From the NCBI GenBank assembly GCA_932521025.1, contig OW051468.1, forward strand, positions 7,936,064 to 8,000,063: 64,000 nt of DNA, read 5' to 3'. Positions within the stretch are counted from its first letter, which is position 1, and each line of letters starts with the position of its first letter. A model generated the notes under the pieces. It was not told the DNA's origin. It searched no databases and worked only from the letters and a program-made list of their open reading frames with translations. This stretch comes from Oscheius onirici. Taxonomy: Eukaryota > Nematoda > Chromadorea > Rhabditida > Rhabditidae. Positions 44,819 to 57,067 of the stretch are shown here, one piece after another. The translations under genes were made by a program, and so were the position numbers.

Positions 44819-46833
44819 ATGAAGGAGCCGCTTTGTGAGGATGAGGTCGCCGAGCTCAAGATCTTCCGCAGGTTGGTACTCTTATCCAGTTAGTACTGAG
44901 AATATTTGGACCTTTAAAAAGTTCGTGGCGAGACCCGTAAGTAAAGTTTCTCACAATCAAGCTGAGAGTACCAGCTCTTTCGTTGTGTTACGCTGTCCCT
45001 CGACGATTTACTCTTTGCCGATGCTTCTTGAGAGGCCAGGGGAGAGGACGTTCCAAAACCTGACCAGCTCTTTCTAGGGACGTCTTGTTTGTATCGATGT
45101 ACCTTAGATTAACAGGTACCAAGTTCGATGTCCTATCGGCGCAACCGAAATTCCTATGCTCATTGAGGTCGTATAATCAAACGTTAAATACTCAGCGAAG
45201 GATACACAGCCAAATTCAAATGTCTCTTTGGTAGAGTATGGAACGAGTTCAATCTTAAAACTTCAGATCCGCCTTCCTAGCCGTAGCAGCCTCAACAGTG
45301 ACTATTCTTGGCTGTATCCTCATTGTTCCTCTAGCCTATCAGAATGTCCAGCGTCTGCACTCGTCCCTAATGGACGATGTCCACTTCTGCAAGGCCAGAA
45401 ACAGGGATCTTTGGAGCGAAGTCGTAGCCGTTTCCATTGGAAAAGGCGTCGAGCCGGCAATGGAAAGAACTAAGCGGGCAGCGGAAAAGGGACAGAGCAG
45501 TGGAAGATGGCTGTTTGGACATTTCATTACAGCAAAGTGAGTTTGACCAGATCAACCGTAACACATCTACTACACGGCGAGACCATTCCATGACGCAGGA
45601 AATTTGGCAGAGTATCCTACGTTTCCGTGCTATTTCGGTCTCGCCGCGAACAGAATGGGCTGCGGCAGTGCTCTTTGAATATATCAGGTTTTAGTCGCCA
45701 AAGACGACAGGAAGCCAAGTATTCTGTTGGAAATGGTCCAGCTCCGGCTGGAGACGTCGTCTCTGGGGCCAAGACGCCCGATTCATATGCCGGAAAGGAG
45801 GGCGAAACGGTTTCTGGCAGTCGCTTGCCAGAGCCAGAGGCAGCTCAACCTACGGAAGAGAGCTGTTGTGGCTGTCAAATGGGTCCACCCGGACCACCGG
45901 GAGAAGCCGGTTCTGATGGCGACGATGGAAAGGACGGCCAGCCAGGAAATGACGGTCAACCGGGTCAGGATGCTGAAGCTCCCAGCAGTGACGAGGCTTC
46001 TGCTCTTGCCAGCTGTGTCAGAGATTGTCCTCCTGGACCACCGGGCCCAGCTGGAAGTCCTGGAGACAAAGGTCCTAGAGGTTATGCGGGAGATGCTGGA
46101 GAGCCTGGAGGACCAGGAAAGGTGAGGTTTTGAACGGCAATCCGCCTTAAAAGGACAGCATCTTTCTTCAGTAATTCATAGCTCATTATGCTTGACAAGT
46201 CGCGATTTCGCTTCAGTCTGTTGAGTAACTTTGACTCGAACAATCAAATTTCCAGCGCTTTTCGAATTTCTTCAGTGTAAAATGACTTTGGGGTGGATCA
46301 ACTGACTTATTTCATTATTGGTCCAAAAAGTGCCAAATCGGGGTGAATAAGATCAAGGAGCTACATCCTCCCAGATCTTCTTGATAGGACCTAAAGTTGT
46401 AGAGTTAGGCCGCGCCAAGTCTCTCTTACCGTCTCATTAAAACTGGCTTATAGGCAGGAGAAAAGGGTCCACAAGGACGTCCTGGACCCAGTGGACCACC
46501 AGGATATCCCGGCAGACCTGGAGAGAAGGGAGAGCCAGGAAAACAGATTCAAATGGAGGCTCCGCCTGGTCCAGTGGGTAGAGCAGGAGACATGGGACCC
46601 CCAGGTCCACCAGGAATTCCTGGAGATCGTGGAAAGCCGGGAGAGACGGGACCAGCTGGACCTCAAGGTTTGTTTTTGGCTTGAAGTCTAACTGAAGGGT
46701 TGTAGGAGATCAAGGAAATCCGGGTCCTTATGGTCGACCGGGACCGGCAGGAAACCCAGGAGTCGATGGAAATCATGGAGAAAGAGGAACTTGTGACCAT
46801 TGTCCTCCTCCGAGAACTCCTCCAGGTTATTGA
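44819..46833 (+). CDS. Cuticle collagen
   Basis: This is a secreted structural collagen of the nematode cuticle. Exons are 44819-44871, 45267-45536, 45695-46121, 46454-46667 and 46706-46833. The N-terminus reads [18 protein letters not shown], then a membrane/signal helix ([19 protein letters not shown]) and the conserved N-domain ([20 protein letters not shown]). RQRR at the start of exon 3 is a likely subtilisin-type processing site. [16 protein letters not shown] opens the first Gly-X-Y block; further Gly-X-Y runs are interrupted by a Cys-containing gap. The protein ends [13 protein letters not shown], typical of the family. The intron-2 acceptor is taken at 45694 because the nearer AG gives a stop. 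Confidence 0.93.
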
Positions 46834-47173
46834 TCTCTATCAAATCGATGAGAGCGTGCAATCAGACTATGACATGAATAAATATAGAAAGCAACCATCC
46901 CTCTGCGACCGCACCCTGGCGCCTGCGGCGCACAAACATAAGAAGCAAAACCCTAAGTTCTGAATCCCCATCCAACTTGACCTTTGACAGAACCTATCTT
47001 TGCTCAACTCTTTACCACTTCAAGTGACAATCTAGTCCTGACAATTTTCGACTTGTCGCGACGAATCTTGTGACCATGGATAAACAAACAAACACACATA
47101 CAACTAGAGTCCACGACAGATAGCATTGCACGGATAGTTTAGATTTATTAGTTTAACAACCTGAATATTGAGG
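46834..47173. other. Convergent 3' spacer, collagen to sushi gene B
   Basis: This is the 3' flank of two converging genes. ATGAATAAATATAG near 46874-46887 offers an AATAAA for the collagen gene. TTTATTAG near 47144 gives an AATAAA on the minus strand for the sushi gene. Nothing else is seen. Confidence 0.5.
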
Positions 47174-50100
47174 TCACCGATTTGTGAGGTCACACTGTCC
47201 AAACCCGTCTTCCGGCAGCCAACTACCCTCAACTGAACAGCTAAGCGTAGCCCGACCACTTATCGCATAGCCATCGTCGCAATCCAACAAAGCTGTCGAT
47301 CCCGCTTCCAGAGAGGTAGTAACTGAGGCTTGAATGTAGTTGACCCATCCATTGATCGGCGTCTGGAGAGGCAGACAGACTCCGAGAAGAGACTGCGCCT
47401 CGCTGTCACAGCTACCCAACAGAGGACGGAACATTCCCGATCTGCATGTAGAGAAACTGGCTCCCCGCTTGCCGAAACCGTCTTGGCAGCGAAGTGCAGC
47501 TGTTGTGCCTTGAGAATAGAGACCATGGTCTTCCGGCTCGGAATATGTGATTTCTCCATGGGGAGGGGCTTTGGGAGGAGGACAACCGTCAGTAGAGTTC
47601 AGAGCTAGACGACTGACGAATCTGGCTGGAGAGCGAAGAGCAGAAAGACAGGTACCGAGACCTGAAGAAGGAGTACAACTGAAATTTTATACTAACCAGG
47701 AAACGGAGTCCAGCCACCATTTCTACAGGTCGCTGTAGACAGTCCAGACAGCTGTGTTCCAAATTGACAGACCAAGGTAACAGTCGTTCCTTCGTTGTAC
47801 GGAGCGAATCCAAAGGTACTGTAGGTGAGCTGAACGTGACACTGAGAAAGAAAAGTAGAAGACTTACTGTTCCGCTTGGAATCTGAGGAACTGCTTGGCA
47901 GGTGGAGAAAGAAGAGCCGCCGGTACTTGAACTACACTGTCCCAACTGGGCTGGATTCCATTGGCCATTCATACACGTCGAGGATAAAGAACCTAAACCA
48001 AGCTATTTCTTGTTTTCTTGATCTTAACCTGATGTCAGGAAAGACGGAGATGGACAGGTTAATGTAGCGGTTGTACCACAGTTCCAAGGACCGAACAGTT
48101 GTCTCTAAAACTGTTCAATAACTTCCTGTCTCAGTCTCTCTTACATTACTGTAGGTTACTGTACCCGAACTCGTTGTGAGACCCATAAAACACTGAGATC
48201 CGGTGCTTGTTCCAAAGATGCACGTTCCAAACGGTGGTGACCATGCTCCATTCGTGCAGGTCGAGGTAGATGAGCCGGAAATTGAATAGCCAGAGGAACA
48301 GGACAAGAAGGAACTCGTTCCCTGAATATTTGACCATGTTTTCACTGTCAAATGGGCTCTCTTACCGTAGGAAAAGGTCCAAAACTGCCTCCTGTTGAGT
48401 ATGTCACGGATCCAAAGGGCGGCGTAATTTGGGCAGAACACGAGATCCCCGTTCCTCCTGCAAACCATTTTTCATAAAAAGTCACAGTAGTTTAGATTAA
48501 AACTGGGCCAAGCACAGAATTTGGCAGTTAAGCGAAAGGTAAGAACAGTACACGACAGGTACCGGATTGACTGCAGATTCCTAATGAAGCGGGCTGCCAG
48601 CCGAACTGCGTACAGGTAGCAGAAGTCACTCCGGATGGAGTGAACCCCGAATTGCACACGAGACTAGCACTTGAGCCAATTTGAATGTTTGCCGATGGAG
48701 ACGGGGAATAGATTGCGACTCCGCCGCTCATACTACTGGCAAGTGAAGAAAAGGGAGTGCATCCTGCTGAACAGTTTGGGTGAGAACAGACAAAACACAA
48801 CAACAACATTTATGATTTTTCAAACAAACAGATTTCCTAACCTGTCGACGGATTAGTTGAACAGCTCGTCGCCAGCGATGTCCATTGTCCGTTAGAGCAA
48901 CTTGCTGTACTTGTGCCTTGGGGGAATTGCCCTGAGGGACATGTCAGGGTGACTGTTGTTCCTGAAGGCCATGGACTGAACGTGCTACCAGTAGAATACG
49001 TCAGACTGCCACTGCTTGGTGTGGCTGGAGCGAAGATGCACTGACTACCAGTACCAGTAGAAGAACAGGTACTGAAGGTGGATGGGTTCCAGACTCCATT
49101 GGAACATGTTGAGAAGGACGAGCCTGTGGCTGTACCAGTGGTACATCGAAGAGTTGCCGTTGTTCCTGAGGGGAATGGACCGAAAATGGCTCCATTGGAG
49201 AAGGTAACAGTTCCTCCAATTGGTGTGTTGATACCAGCTGGACAGGAGCTTCCCGTACCAGAGCCAGAACATGTTCCCAATTGAGTCCATTGCCCATTGG
49301 AGCAAGTGGCAGTCGACAAACCTAATAATTCTTTAATGTACTAAGAAAATCTGGACTGACCTTGAACAAAACCAGTGGTACAGGTCAATGTCGCGACTGT
49401 GTTGGCTGAGAATGGGGCATAGATCTGACCCCCAGAGTAGGATACTGTACCTCCAGAGGGTACGGTAACTGCAGCGAAACACTGACTACCTAAATCGATT
49501 GGGTTCGTTTTCCCTATCTGTCCAGACCACCGGTTCCAGAACCAGAACATGTTCCCAACTGAGTCCATTGACCATTGCTGCAGATTGACGTCGAGGCTCC
49601 AACGGGAAGTGATCCCGAACACGTCAAAATGGCGGTTGTTCCACTCGGCCAAGGACCAAATGTTTGTCCATTTGAATAGCTGATAGTTCCTCCAATTGGA
49701 GTACCAACCCCAAATGAGCAACTTGTACCGCCTGTTCCTCCAGTAGAACATGTTCCCAACTGCGTCCACTGACCATCAGAACAGGAGGCAGTCGAAAGAC
49801 CTACTTTTTTGTGAGTAGATCATAATTTATTTTACCTTGTACGATTCCAGTAGTACAAGTTAGAGTAGCAATGGTGTTAGCTGAGAACGGAGCAAAGATT
49901 TGTCCTCCCGAATAGCTTATAGTTCCTCCAGATGGGGTTGGAACTGCTGTGAAGCATTGAGAGCCAGTGCCAGTAGAAGAACAGGTACTGAAGGTGGATG
50001 GGTTCCAGACTCCATTGGAACATGTTGAGAAGGACGAGCCTGTGGCTGTACCAGTGGTACATCGAAGAGTTGCTGTTGTTCCTGAGGGGAATGGACCGAA

Positions 50101-51505
50101 AATGGCTCCATTGGAGAAGGTAACAGTTCCTCCAATTGGTGTGTTGATACCAGCTGGACAGGAGCTTCCCGTACCAGAGCCAGAACATGTTCCCAATTGA
50201 GTCCATTGCCCATTGGAGCAAGTGGCAGTCGACAAGCCTGAGATTCCTTCCATCAAACAATAAGTGAAGATTGAACTGACCTTGGACGAATCCAGTCATA
50301 CAAGTTAGTGTGGCGATGGTATTAGCCGAGAACGGAGCAAAGATTTGTCCTCCAGAGTAAGATACTGTGCCTCCAGAGGGTACTGTAACTGCCACAAAGC
50401 ATTGACTACCTGAATCAATTGGGTTTGATTGCCTTATATGTTCTGACCACTAGTTCCAGAACCGGAACAAGTTCCTAACTGTGTCCATTGTCCATTTGAA
50501 CAGGAGGCAGTCGACAAACCTGATATTTCTTTCTACTAAAAAACTTCTGGACTGACCTTGGACAAAACCAGTGTTACAAGTCAAAGTTGCAATCGTGTTA
50601 ACTGAGAATGGAGCAAAGATCTGGCCTCCAGAGTAGGATACTGTACCTCCAGAGGGTACTGTAACTGCCGCAAAGCATTGAGTGCCTAGCAGGACAAGAC
50701 TCTATAGAACCACAGTAATCTCACCTGTGCTCCCAGAGCCAGAACATGTTCCCAATTGAGGTGACCATTGTCCGTTGACGCAAGAAGATGTAGACTGCCC
50801 TTGTATGAAGCCACTAGTACATTGCATTGTGGCAATTGTATTGGCGGGAAAAGGACCAAAAGAGCTTCCAGTCGAATAAGTTACGGTAGATCCGAAGGGC
50901 GGAGAAACTCCAAATGGACACTGTGTGTTTGAGACAGTTCCTGATGGAGCACAACTGGATGAAGCAATGGACGGGGTCCATTGTCCTGAAGAACAAGTCA
51001 CCACGCTGTTACCAATGAATTGTTGATTCGGATCAAGACACGTTATTCTAGCTGTTGTTCCCTGAAGATTCTTTAGGGAACAGCTTTTCCTCTTACCACA
51101 TTAAAAGGTCCAAAAGGTCCCTGTGCCGAATAGGACACAGTTGTCCCCATTGGCGGTATCAGCATGTTGCAGGTTCCCGATCCCGTGCCAATCCCTCCAA
51201 TCCCTCCACTGCATGTACCCAAAGTAGGAGACCAAATTCCATTTTGACACGAGGCTGTAGCAGATCCCAATAGAGTACCACTTTGACATGTCAGAGTGGC
51301 AGTTGTTCCAGAGTTGTAGGAGCCAAAGTTTGCTAGCTGAATCGGGTTTTGGGAAACAAAAGTTCAAAACCTGTGAATACACGACATTACCGCCAGAAGG
51401 AGTTATAACTGCTGGACAGGTAGTCCCTCCTGTTCCAGTAGACGAAGAACAAGCGAGTGTGGATGGAGTCCATTGACCGTTCTGAATAATGAGGGTTTGG
51501 AAAAC
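47174..51505 (-). CDS. Secreted protein of tandem sushi-like domains (gene B)
   Basis: The protein is a chain of about 15 domains of roughly 55-60 residues joined by Ser/Gly/Thr linkers (TCSGSGTGS). Each has the plan C...PxGGTVxYS, a GPxPxGTxATLxC block, then a stC-NGQW-lgtC end, the spacing of sushi/CCP domains. Examples are PIGGTVTFSNGAIFGPFPSG and VPSGGTVSYSGGQIFAPFSA. The last domains diverge and end EDGFGQCDLTNR at TGA 47174-47176. Domains are split by short introns at similar places. Two stretches (about 49046-49322 and 49962-50237) are almost identical, which marks recent exon duplication. The 5' end was not found: the first exon I can read starts near 51482 in mid-domain. A cell-surface or cuticle adhesion role is inferred from the domains. 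Confidence 0.8.
49046..50237 (-). repeat. Near-identical duplicated sushi exons
   Basis: About 275 bases at 49046-49322 and 49962-50237 match at all but one or two positions, including intron-flanking bases. Four copies of the companion domain (VPSGGTVSYSGGQI type) occur at about 49365-49495, 49835-49965, 50275-50400 and 50560-50690. Confidence 0.85.
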
Positions 51506-52382
51506 TGTCTTTTAATAATAAGTTTTGTCGGTTCTTCTTTATCTTATATAAATTTGCTTGGTCTAAGAAAATTTACAAATTGTGCCTGTCCGATACTTCA
51601 GGATCATGTCCGAAGCACGTACCCAAGGAAACAGGGCTACTTTTGCAGGAAAAGGCATTTTAAATCTCATTGGATTCTCAGACTCAGGAATTTCGGCTTC
51701 GAACCGGTAACGTAACGTAAAATAGCCTTGGAAATACCTTCCATTATCCATCTGAAGATAATTTTTGCATAGCGATGAATGCTGCGACAATCAGACCATG
51801 TTCCGGGGACAAGATCAAAATCGAGCACGAGCTGTTTCTCGACGTCTAACTGAATGACCAGCAAAGACCCTACGATAAGCTTGGTTCGGACGGCCATATT
51901 TATTTCGGACGGGTACTTGTGGACGGGTAAAGTAAAAAAGAGGCGGCGTGTCTGAAGTCCTTTCAAAGAATGCATGTTACAATAACCCAACATTCCTTTC
52001 CGCGCGTGACCTTATTTACATATTTGGGCAGCCTAACAGGCATTTTGTAGGGTAGCATTGAACATGATTTTTTCGTAGTTAGGCGGCCAAAACTAGTGCA
52101 TAAGGATCCCGCGGGAAAAGGAAACTTGGCTTACTGTAGTGTTCTTTTTGAACAGACGTGGTTATATTTTTTTGGCTAATTATGCTCATGTTTATAAAAA
52201 AAAGTTATTCAATCAGTTAATTTCGCTCAAATTGATTGTTTCTGAATACGAAGACAAGAATTTCTAATTGTAGCAAAATTTAATTAGTTAGCGAAAACTA
52301 CACTAGCAAGCATGTTAGAAGCAGCTATTCACTACATAGAAAAGACATTTGTTCAAGTTTTATTGTAGACCAAAATATATTA
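51506..52382 (-). other. Spacer between sushi genes with a protein-like fragment
   Basis: On the minus strand an ATG near 51896 opens AVRTKLIVGSLLVIQLD and DFDLVPGTWSDCRSIHRYAK. In another frame a following stretch reads MDNGRYFQGYFTLRYRFEAE to a stop near 51563. The two pieces would join with a one-base shift or an unrecognised intron. This could be the lost N-terminus of sushi gene B or a separate small gene. A TTTATT near 52356 is a poly(A) signal for sushi gene A. Confidence 0.3.
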
Positions 52383-55300
52383 TTATCCGATAATGGGAGG
52401 ACACAGTCCGAAAGTGGCCGGATTCCAGAGGCCTTTCTGAACCCCTTTCCCTTTATTTTTTATCAGTTGACTTACCGAACACGTAGCCTGAATAGAGCCG
52501 CTCGGAACACCGCCTCCGGGACAGGTCAATCTGGCTGTTGTGCCCGAAGGCCAAGGTCCAATCAGAGCTCCGTTCGAGTAGGCCACAGTAGCGCCGAGTG
52601 GAGGAGTAACACCAACGAAACAAGACCCTGTTCCAGGACTTCCAATGGATCCAATAGTCGGATTGCAGGTTCCCAGAGGAGGCGACCAGATTCCAGACTG
52701 ACAGGTTGCCAAGGCTGTTCCGGAGATGATGAAGCCTCCATTACAGGTCAACGTAGCAGTAGATCCAGTAGGCTTGACTGGCTCCAGAGCTGAGCTGGTA
52801 CTGTAGGTTATCTGTCCATTAATAACGACGGGATTAGCACATTCCAGAAGATTGTTACTGCCAATTCCTGGCACTCCACCAATTCCACCGATTGTACTGG
52901 CGACGCAAGATCCGAGAGTGGGAGGAGACCAGACACCGCTGGTACAGGTAGACGATAGGGAACCGGAGACTGTAGTTCCGAGAGAGCAGGTAAGTGTAGC
53001 TACAGTTGCGGAAGGGTGAGTACCAAGGGCTGAAACGGGGACTGAACTCTTCACTGGTTTGACTCACTAGCAGCCGGAAGACTGTAGGTGATTGAACCAG
53101 AGCCTGGAAAAGGAGCCAGTAGGTCAGGACAAGCAGCGCCGGTACTGCCAGAGTTTATGCCACCTGAAAGTCTTTATGCATTCAAAACATATATTCGAAA
53201 AAAAACAGCAAGACTTTAAAGGACTGTCGGTCCCGTCACTTGGGTCCGTTCGGTTGCGCATTTAGTTCTGGGAACGACTTCGTAACACGACCCACATCGT
53301 GACGGGACCCACAGTCCTTCAAGTATTTCTTAAAAAAATACCAGGAAGAAGTCCAGTAGAGGACAGAATACAGGTTCCTGGAGCGGGAGACCACTGTCCG
53401 TTTGAACAAACTGACGAACCAGAACCCTAAAAAATATATATCTGATTTATTGTGGACTACCTGAAGGATGTATCCAGCGTTACAGGTGATAATAACAGAA
53501 GTTCCAGCTGCATATGGAGCGCTTGGATTGGCTTGAATGTAGCTAGGAGTTCCGCCAAGAACGGCTAGAGCCAGGCAGGGAAGACCCTGGAAATCGCATT
53601 GAAAATGGTAAGGAAATCCCGGAAGGATATGGTTATTAGCATGAGGTTATAGCATAGAGGATAGATGGTAAAAACCGGGTACCTGTCTTTTGACGCGTTT
53701 ACTCTGAAGCAGATTTATAGTTAAAGAACTGAACTGATTCAAAGAACTGACCGAAACACAAAGACCGAGACTCTTCGGCTGCCAGCCAGACTTTCCACAG
53801 GTTGATCTGGTAGCTCCGGCTATAGCCGAACCGGAAGGACAGGATAGTGTAGCAGTCGATCCAATAGCCAGTGGATTTTCCGAAGGTTCGTAGGCAATCT
53901 GAAAATGTAAAACCTCAAGAGTCCAAGCTCTAATTGAGCCATGAGACGGTTTAACTCGACTCGACTCGGCCCGTTGTCATGAGCCGGTTGCACTAGACTC
54001 GAATTTAGGTCGCGTTCGAATTTATTTCAGCGGAATAGCTCAAGTTACGCTAACAGAAAACAATGCAACCGTTTTTCTACAATATTCGGAAGAAAAGTGA
54101 ACAAGAATAACAGAAAAATCTCCTAATCTGATTGATACCCAGACCAGACTCGACTTGAATTGAATCAGGTTGGATCCGCTCGTGATTCGACTTTTCTACT
54201 CTACTCAAAATGATGTCATGGGGCAGACTGTTTACCTCCATCCCAAATCTGGACAAGTACAATCGCATTACCCCATTGTTTACGCACTCTCGTACCTTTG
54301 ATCCGGCTGGAGTTGCCATCGGCTGACATTGAACCTTCTCGGCCGAAACACAGCTCGGCCACTGGCCAATCCAGTCGCCGTTGTCACATTTTGGAGAACT
54401 GGTTGCGGTTGCGACATAGCCCAGATAACAGAGAACGGAGGCTGTTGTTCCGGACGGAAGCTTTCCTTCAAAAAATCTCTCATAATCGTCTGTTTTAAGA
54501 TTTACCAGAATGTTCCAGCTGCGAATAGATAATCTGGCCATTCTTGACTGTGGCGGCAGCTGTACAAGAAGCACTGTCTTTTGTAGATCCGGTAGACAGT
54601 AAGGTCAGAGATCCATTGGATTTGACACAGGAACCCAAATCTCTCGGATTCCATCCACTTCGGGTACAGAGAGCACTGGATGGTCCGGTCGAGAGATAGC
54701 CACTGGAACAATGAAGAGTAGAAGTCGTTCCGACGGCAAGACTCGAAGTTTCTTCGACGGAATAGGTTATCTGGAAATTGTTTTGCTCTCATTTTTGGTG
54801 TTCCTATCAACCTGTCCATTGGCTACTGACGGCTGTTTGAGACATCCGTCCCCACTGACTGGTCGTCTCATGCCTGTTTCGTCACTCCAGCCATAGCAAA
54901 TCGGTCTGGGATCTCTTGAGAAGCCAGGAAGTGAGGCTGTTGAGTCGATACTGTAGGCTGGAATGGCGTCTGGTCCTTTTCCTCGAGTCAGACGGTAGAT
55001 GGGAACATCTGCTCCACAGTCACCAAGCGCTCTTCCGCAATAAAAGTCGTCCTGCAGGTTCTCGTAGCCTTCGGGTAGAGTATAAATGTCCTCTTGCTGA
55101 AGGAAGACTCCTAAAACAGTCTTAGAAACTGTCTGTTCAGAACAAATGTTAACATGCGGGTTACGGTAGAATTGGTCGTGTCAGGAAACTCCGTACAGTC
55201 TTCAAAATTTTGGAACTCTATAGTTCGTGTCAAATCTTCACTCTTCACGTTCCATTTATGCGAAGTTGCGTACATCTAGTCACAATTTTTGTACGCAATT

Positions 55301-55780
55301 TTGCGTAACTGATAAGTACGTAATGTGGTCGTTTGCCACGAGCCATATTTTGCGCTTTTCTTGCTTATTGAGGCTGTATTTTTAGGTCTGAAGTGAACAT
55401 CAGTAAATACAAAAAAAAACAGCCGAAAAACTTTAAAGGACTGTTGCCTCCGACACGAAAAAATCTACCGTAACCCGATAAATTACTTTCTTTCTACACA
55501 TACCATCTTTCTTCCGTTTACTGGTACTCAAGCGCAGGGCACACAGTCCAACCGGACAACTGCCAGGCTGTCGTCCCAGTTGCACTTGGAAGACATCTCG
55601 ATCAGCTGGACTCTTTTGGAAACCGTCATCCGTCAGATCTTCGTCGCTTATTCGAAATGTCGTGAGGGAGTCGTTGTGCTTGACCCAGACGGCTACTGTG
55701 GCAAGTTGACCGACCTGCCCTCGGTTACACGGAGACTGTGAATGGATGGACTTGGCAAGTAGGAGCCAAAGCCAAATCAT
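52383..55780 (-). CDS. Secreted protein of tandem sushi-like domains (gene A)
   Basis: The ATG at 55780 opens a signal peptide (MIWLWLLLAKSIHSQ) and a Cys-poor N-terminal region with QVGQLATVAVWVKHNDS and DVFQVQLGRQPGSCPVGLCA. A row of sushi-like domains of the same plan as gene B follows, for example CFVGVTPPLGATVAYSNGAL, ALATCQSGIWSPPLGTC and SATVATLTCSLG. It ends CSKGLWNPATFGLCPP at TAA 52383-52385. It is smaller and more diverged between domains than gene B. Intron 1 contains an inverted repeat of family T, and another intron a small foldback at 53214-53323. A TATATAG lies about 60 bases upstream on the minus strand. The pair with gene B suggests an old tandem gene duplication. Confidence 0.8.
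53214..53323. repeat. Small foldback element
   Basis: Arms CTTTAAAGGACTGTCGGTCC and GGGACCCACAGTCCTTCAAG are inverted copies with few mismatches. It lies in an intron of sushi gene A. The word AAAGGACTGT recurs at the right end of the family T copy at 55157-55477. Confidence 0.7.
55157..55477. repeat. Inverted repeat family T, copy 3
   Basis: Ends are CGGGTTACGGTAGAATTGG and AAAAAATCTACCGTAACCCG, inverted copies, with CGTGTC and GACACG just inside. It is a MITE of about 320 bases in intron 1 of sushi gene A, with no coding capacity. Confidence 0.7.
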
Positions 55781-57067
55781 GTGTGTTAAACTAAACTTTT
55801 CTGATTAGAAATACTTGATGGAGTAAAAGGGTAAGAGACTATATAGTTGTGTATAGTTGCACCTGCTCGCCTTCCCCTCAAAGAGGTAGCTTCCGGTCAC
55901 TGCTTCCGGCAGCCGAGAACTGAAAGAGAAAAGCGAGGGAGAGAAGGAGAAAGTAGTCAAATACTGTCTAAAATGGGGTCAAAAACAGTCCTCATATAGG
56001 AGGGCGAGACTAGACTGTCAACAGTTGTCATACGAATAGGATCAAGAGAGGAATTTTGGTAGGACATATAAACAAGACGAGTACACTTTATTGTTGGGAT
56101 TGACAACGGACAAACTACTTTTATGACGCGAATCGGGGGAGACCAAAACCGGTGAGTCTTTTTGGTCCAAACAGAGATTACGGGGTCAGACTTAACGATA
56201 CGCTGATGATGCACCGACGCAATTTTTCCATTAATATAATTAGAGAATTTCTTTAAAATTGTTAATAATATACTTGTTAGAACTAATTAGTTAAATTCTG
56301 TAGTAATAATTGTAAGTTGACTTGAAAGTTTCTTTACCTTCATAAGATGGTGAGAATAGGGGAGCGGAGAAATCGTGGAACAGGCTAGGCTTAAAGGGAT
56401 GATAATAAAGTTGTTAAATAATTAGTAGATATCTAGAACTGATATTTCACTCGACAAAAGTGTAGTTTTTACGGTTAAAAGATAAAAGCTGAAGTTTTTT
56501 GGACGATCAAGCATTTCCTGGAGCAAAAAGTGGATTTTTCCACGGTCAAACGTTTTCTGGGCCAGTCAGGTCATGGGTACGGGTTAATTGAAAAGAAGAC
56601 GAAAGGTATAACTTGGCCCTTGACTACCTAGTTTAACCCGTCAAATCGGTTAGAGTCTTTTGAGCCGAACAATCTTGTTCATGACAAAAGAACAGTTTAG
56701 GCGGAGAACGTAGTATACTATTGGGAAAAGTAGGCTATAGAGAGTGTGAACTATAGAGACTGACAGTAGAAAACAGCAAGAGTTCCTAGACTTTGATGAT
56801 CAGCAGAATTCTGAGAAGTGTATAGCAGAACCAGTATATATAGTGAAGGCATATGATTCATGAAGAGAAACCCAAAACACTGACGAAAATCCTCCCAAAA
56901 AAAACTGGAAAAGTTCCAAATGAGACGTAACGAATGACTCATCATCAGAGGGGATACAAAGAGGGATAATGCTTGTTTGTACCGGGACGACGAGTCTACC
57001 GGCCCCCGGGTGATAACTCGTTGTTCCGGATAATCTTCTGTCGGGTATGGGGAAAGAGTTGTTTCAT
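55781..57067. other. Intergenic between sushi gene A and CAP gene
   Basis: This is an AT-rich stretch. A minus-strand frame with ATG at 57071 (MNETTLSPYPTEDYPEQ) overlaps the end of the CAP gene and has no recognisable motif. The rest shows no splice-bounded coding segment. Confidence 0.4.

Noticed and set aside
49001..50200. Several + strand and alternative minus frames across the sushi exons
   Set aside because: They repeat because the underlying exons are duplicated. Only the frame with regular Cys spacing and NGQW motifs gives a known domain.
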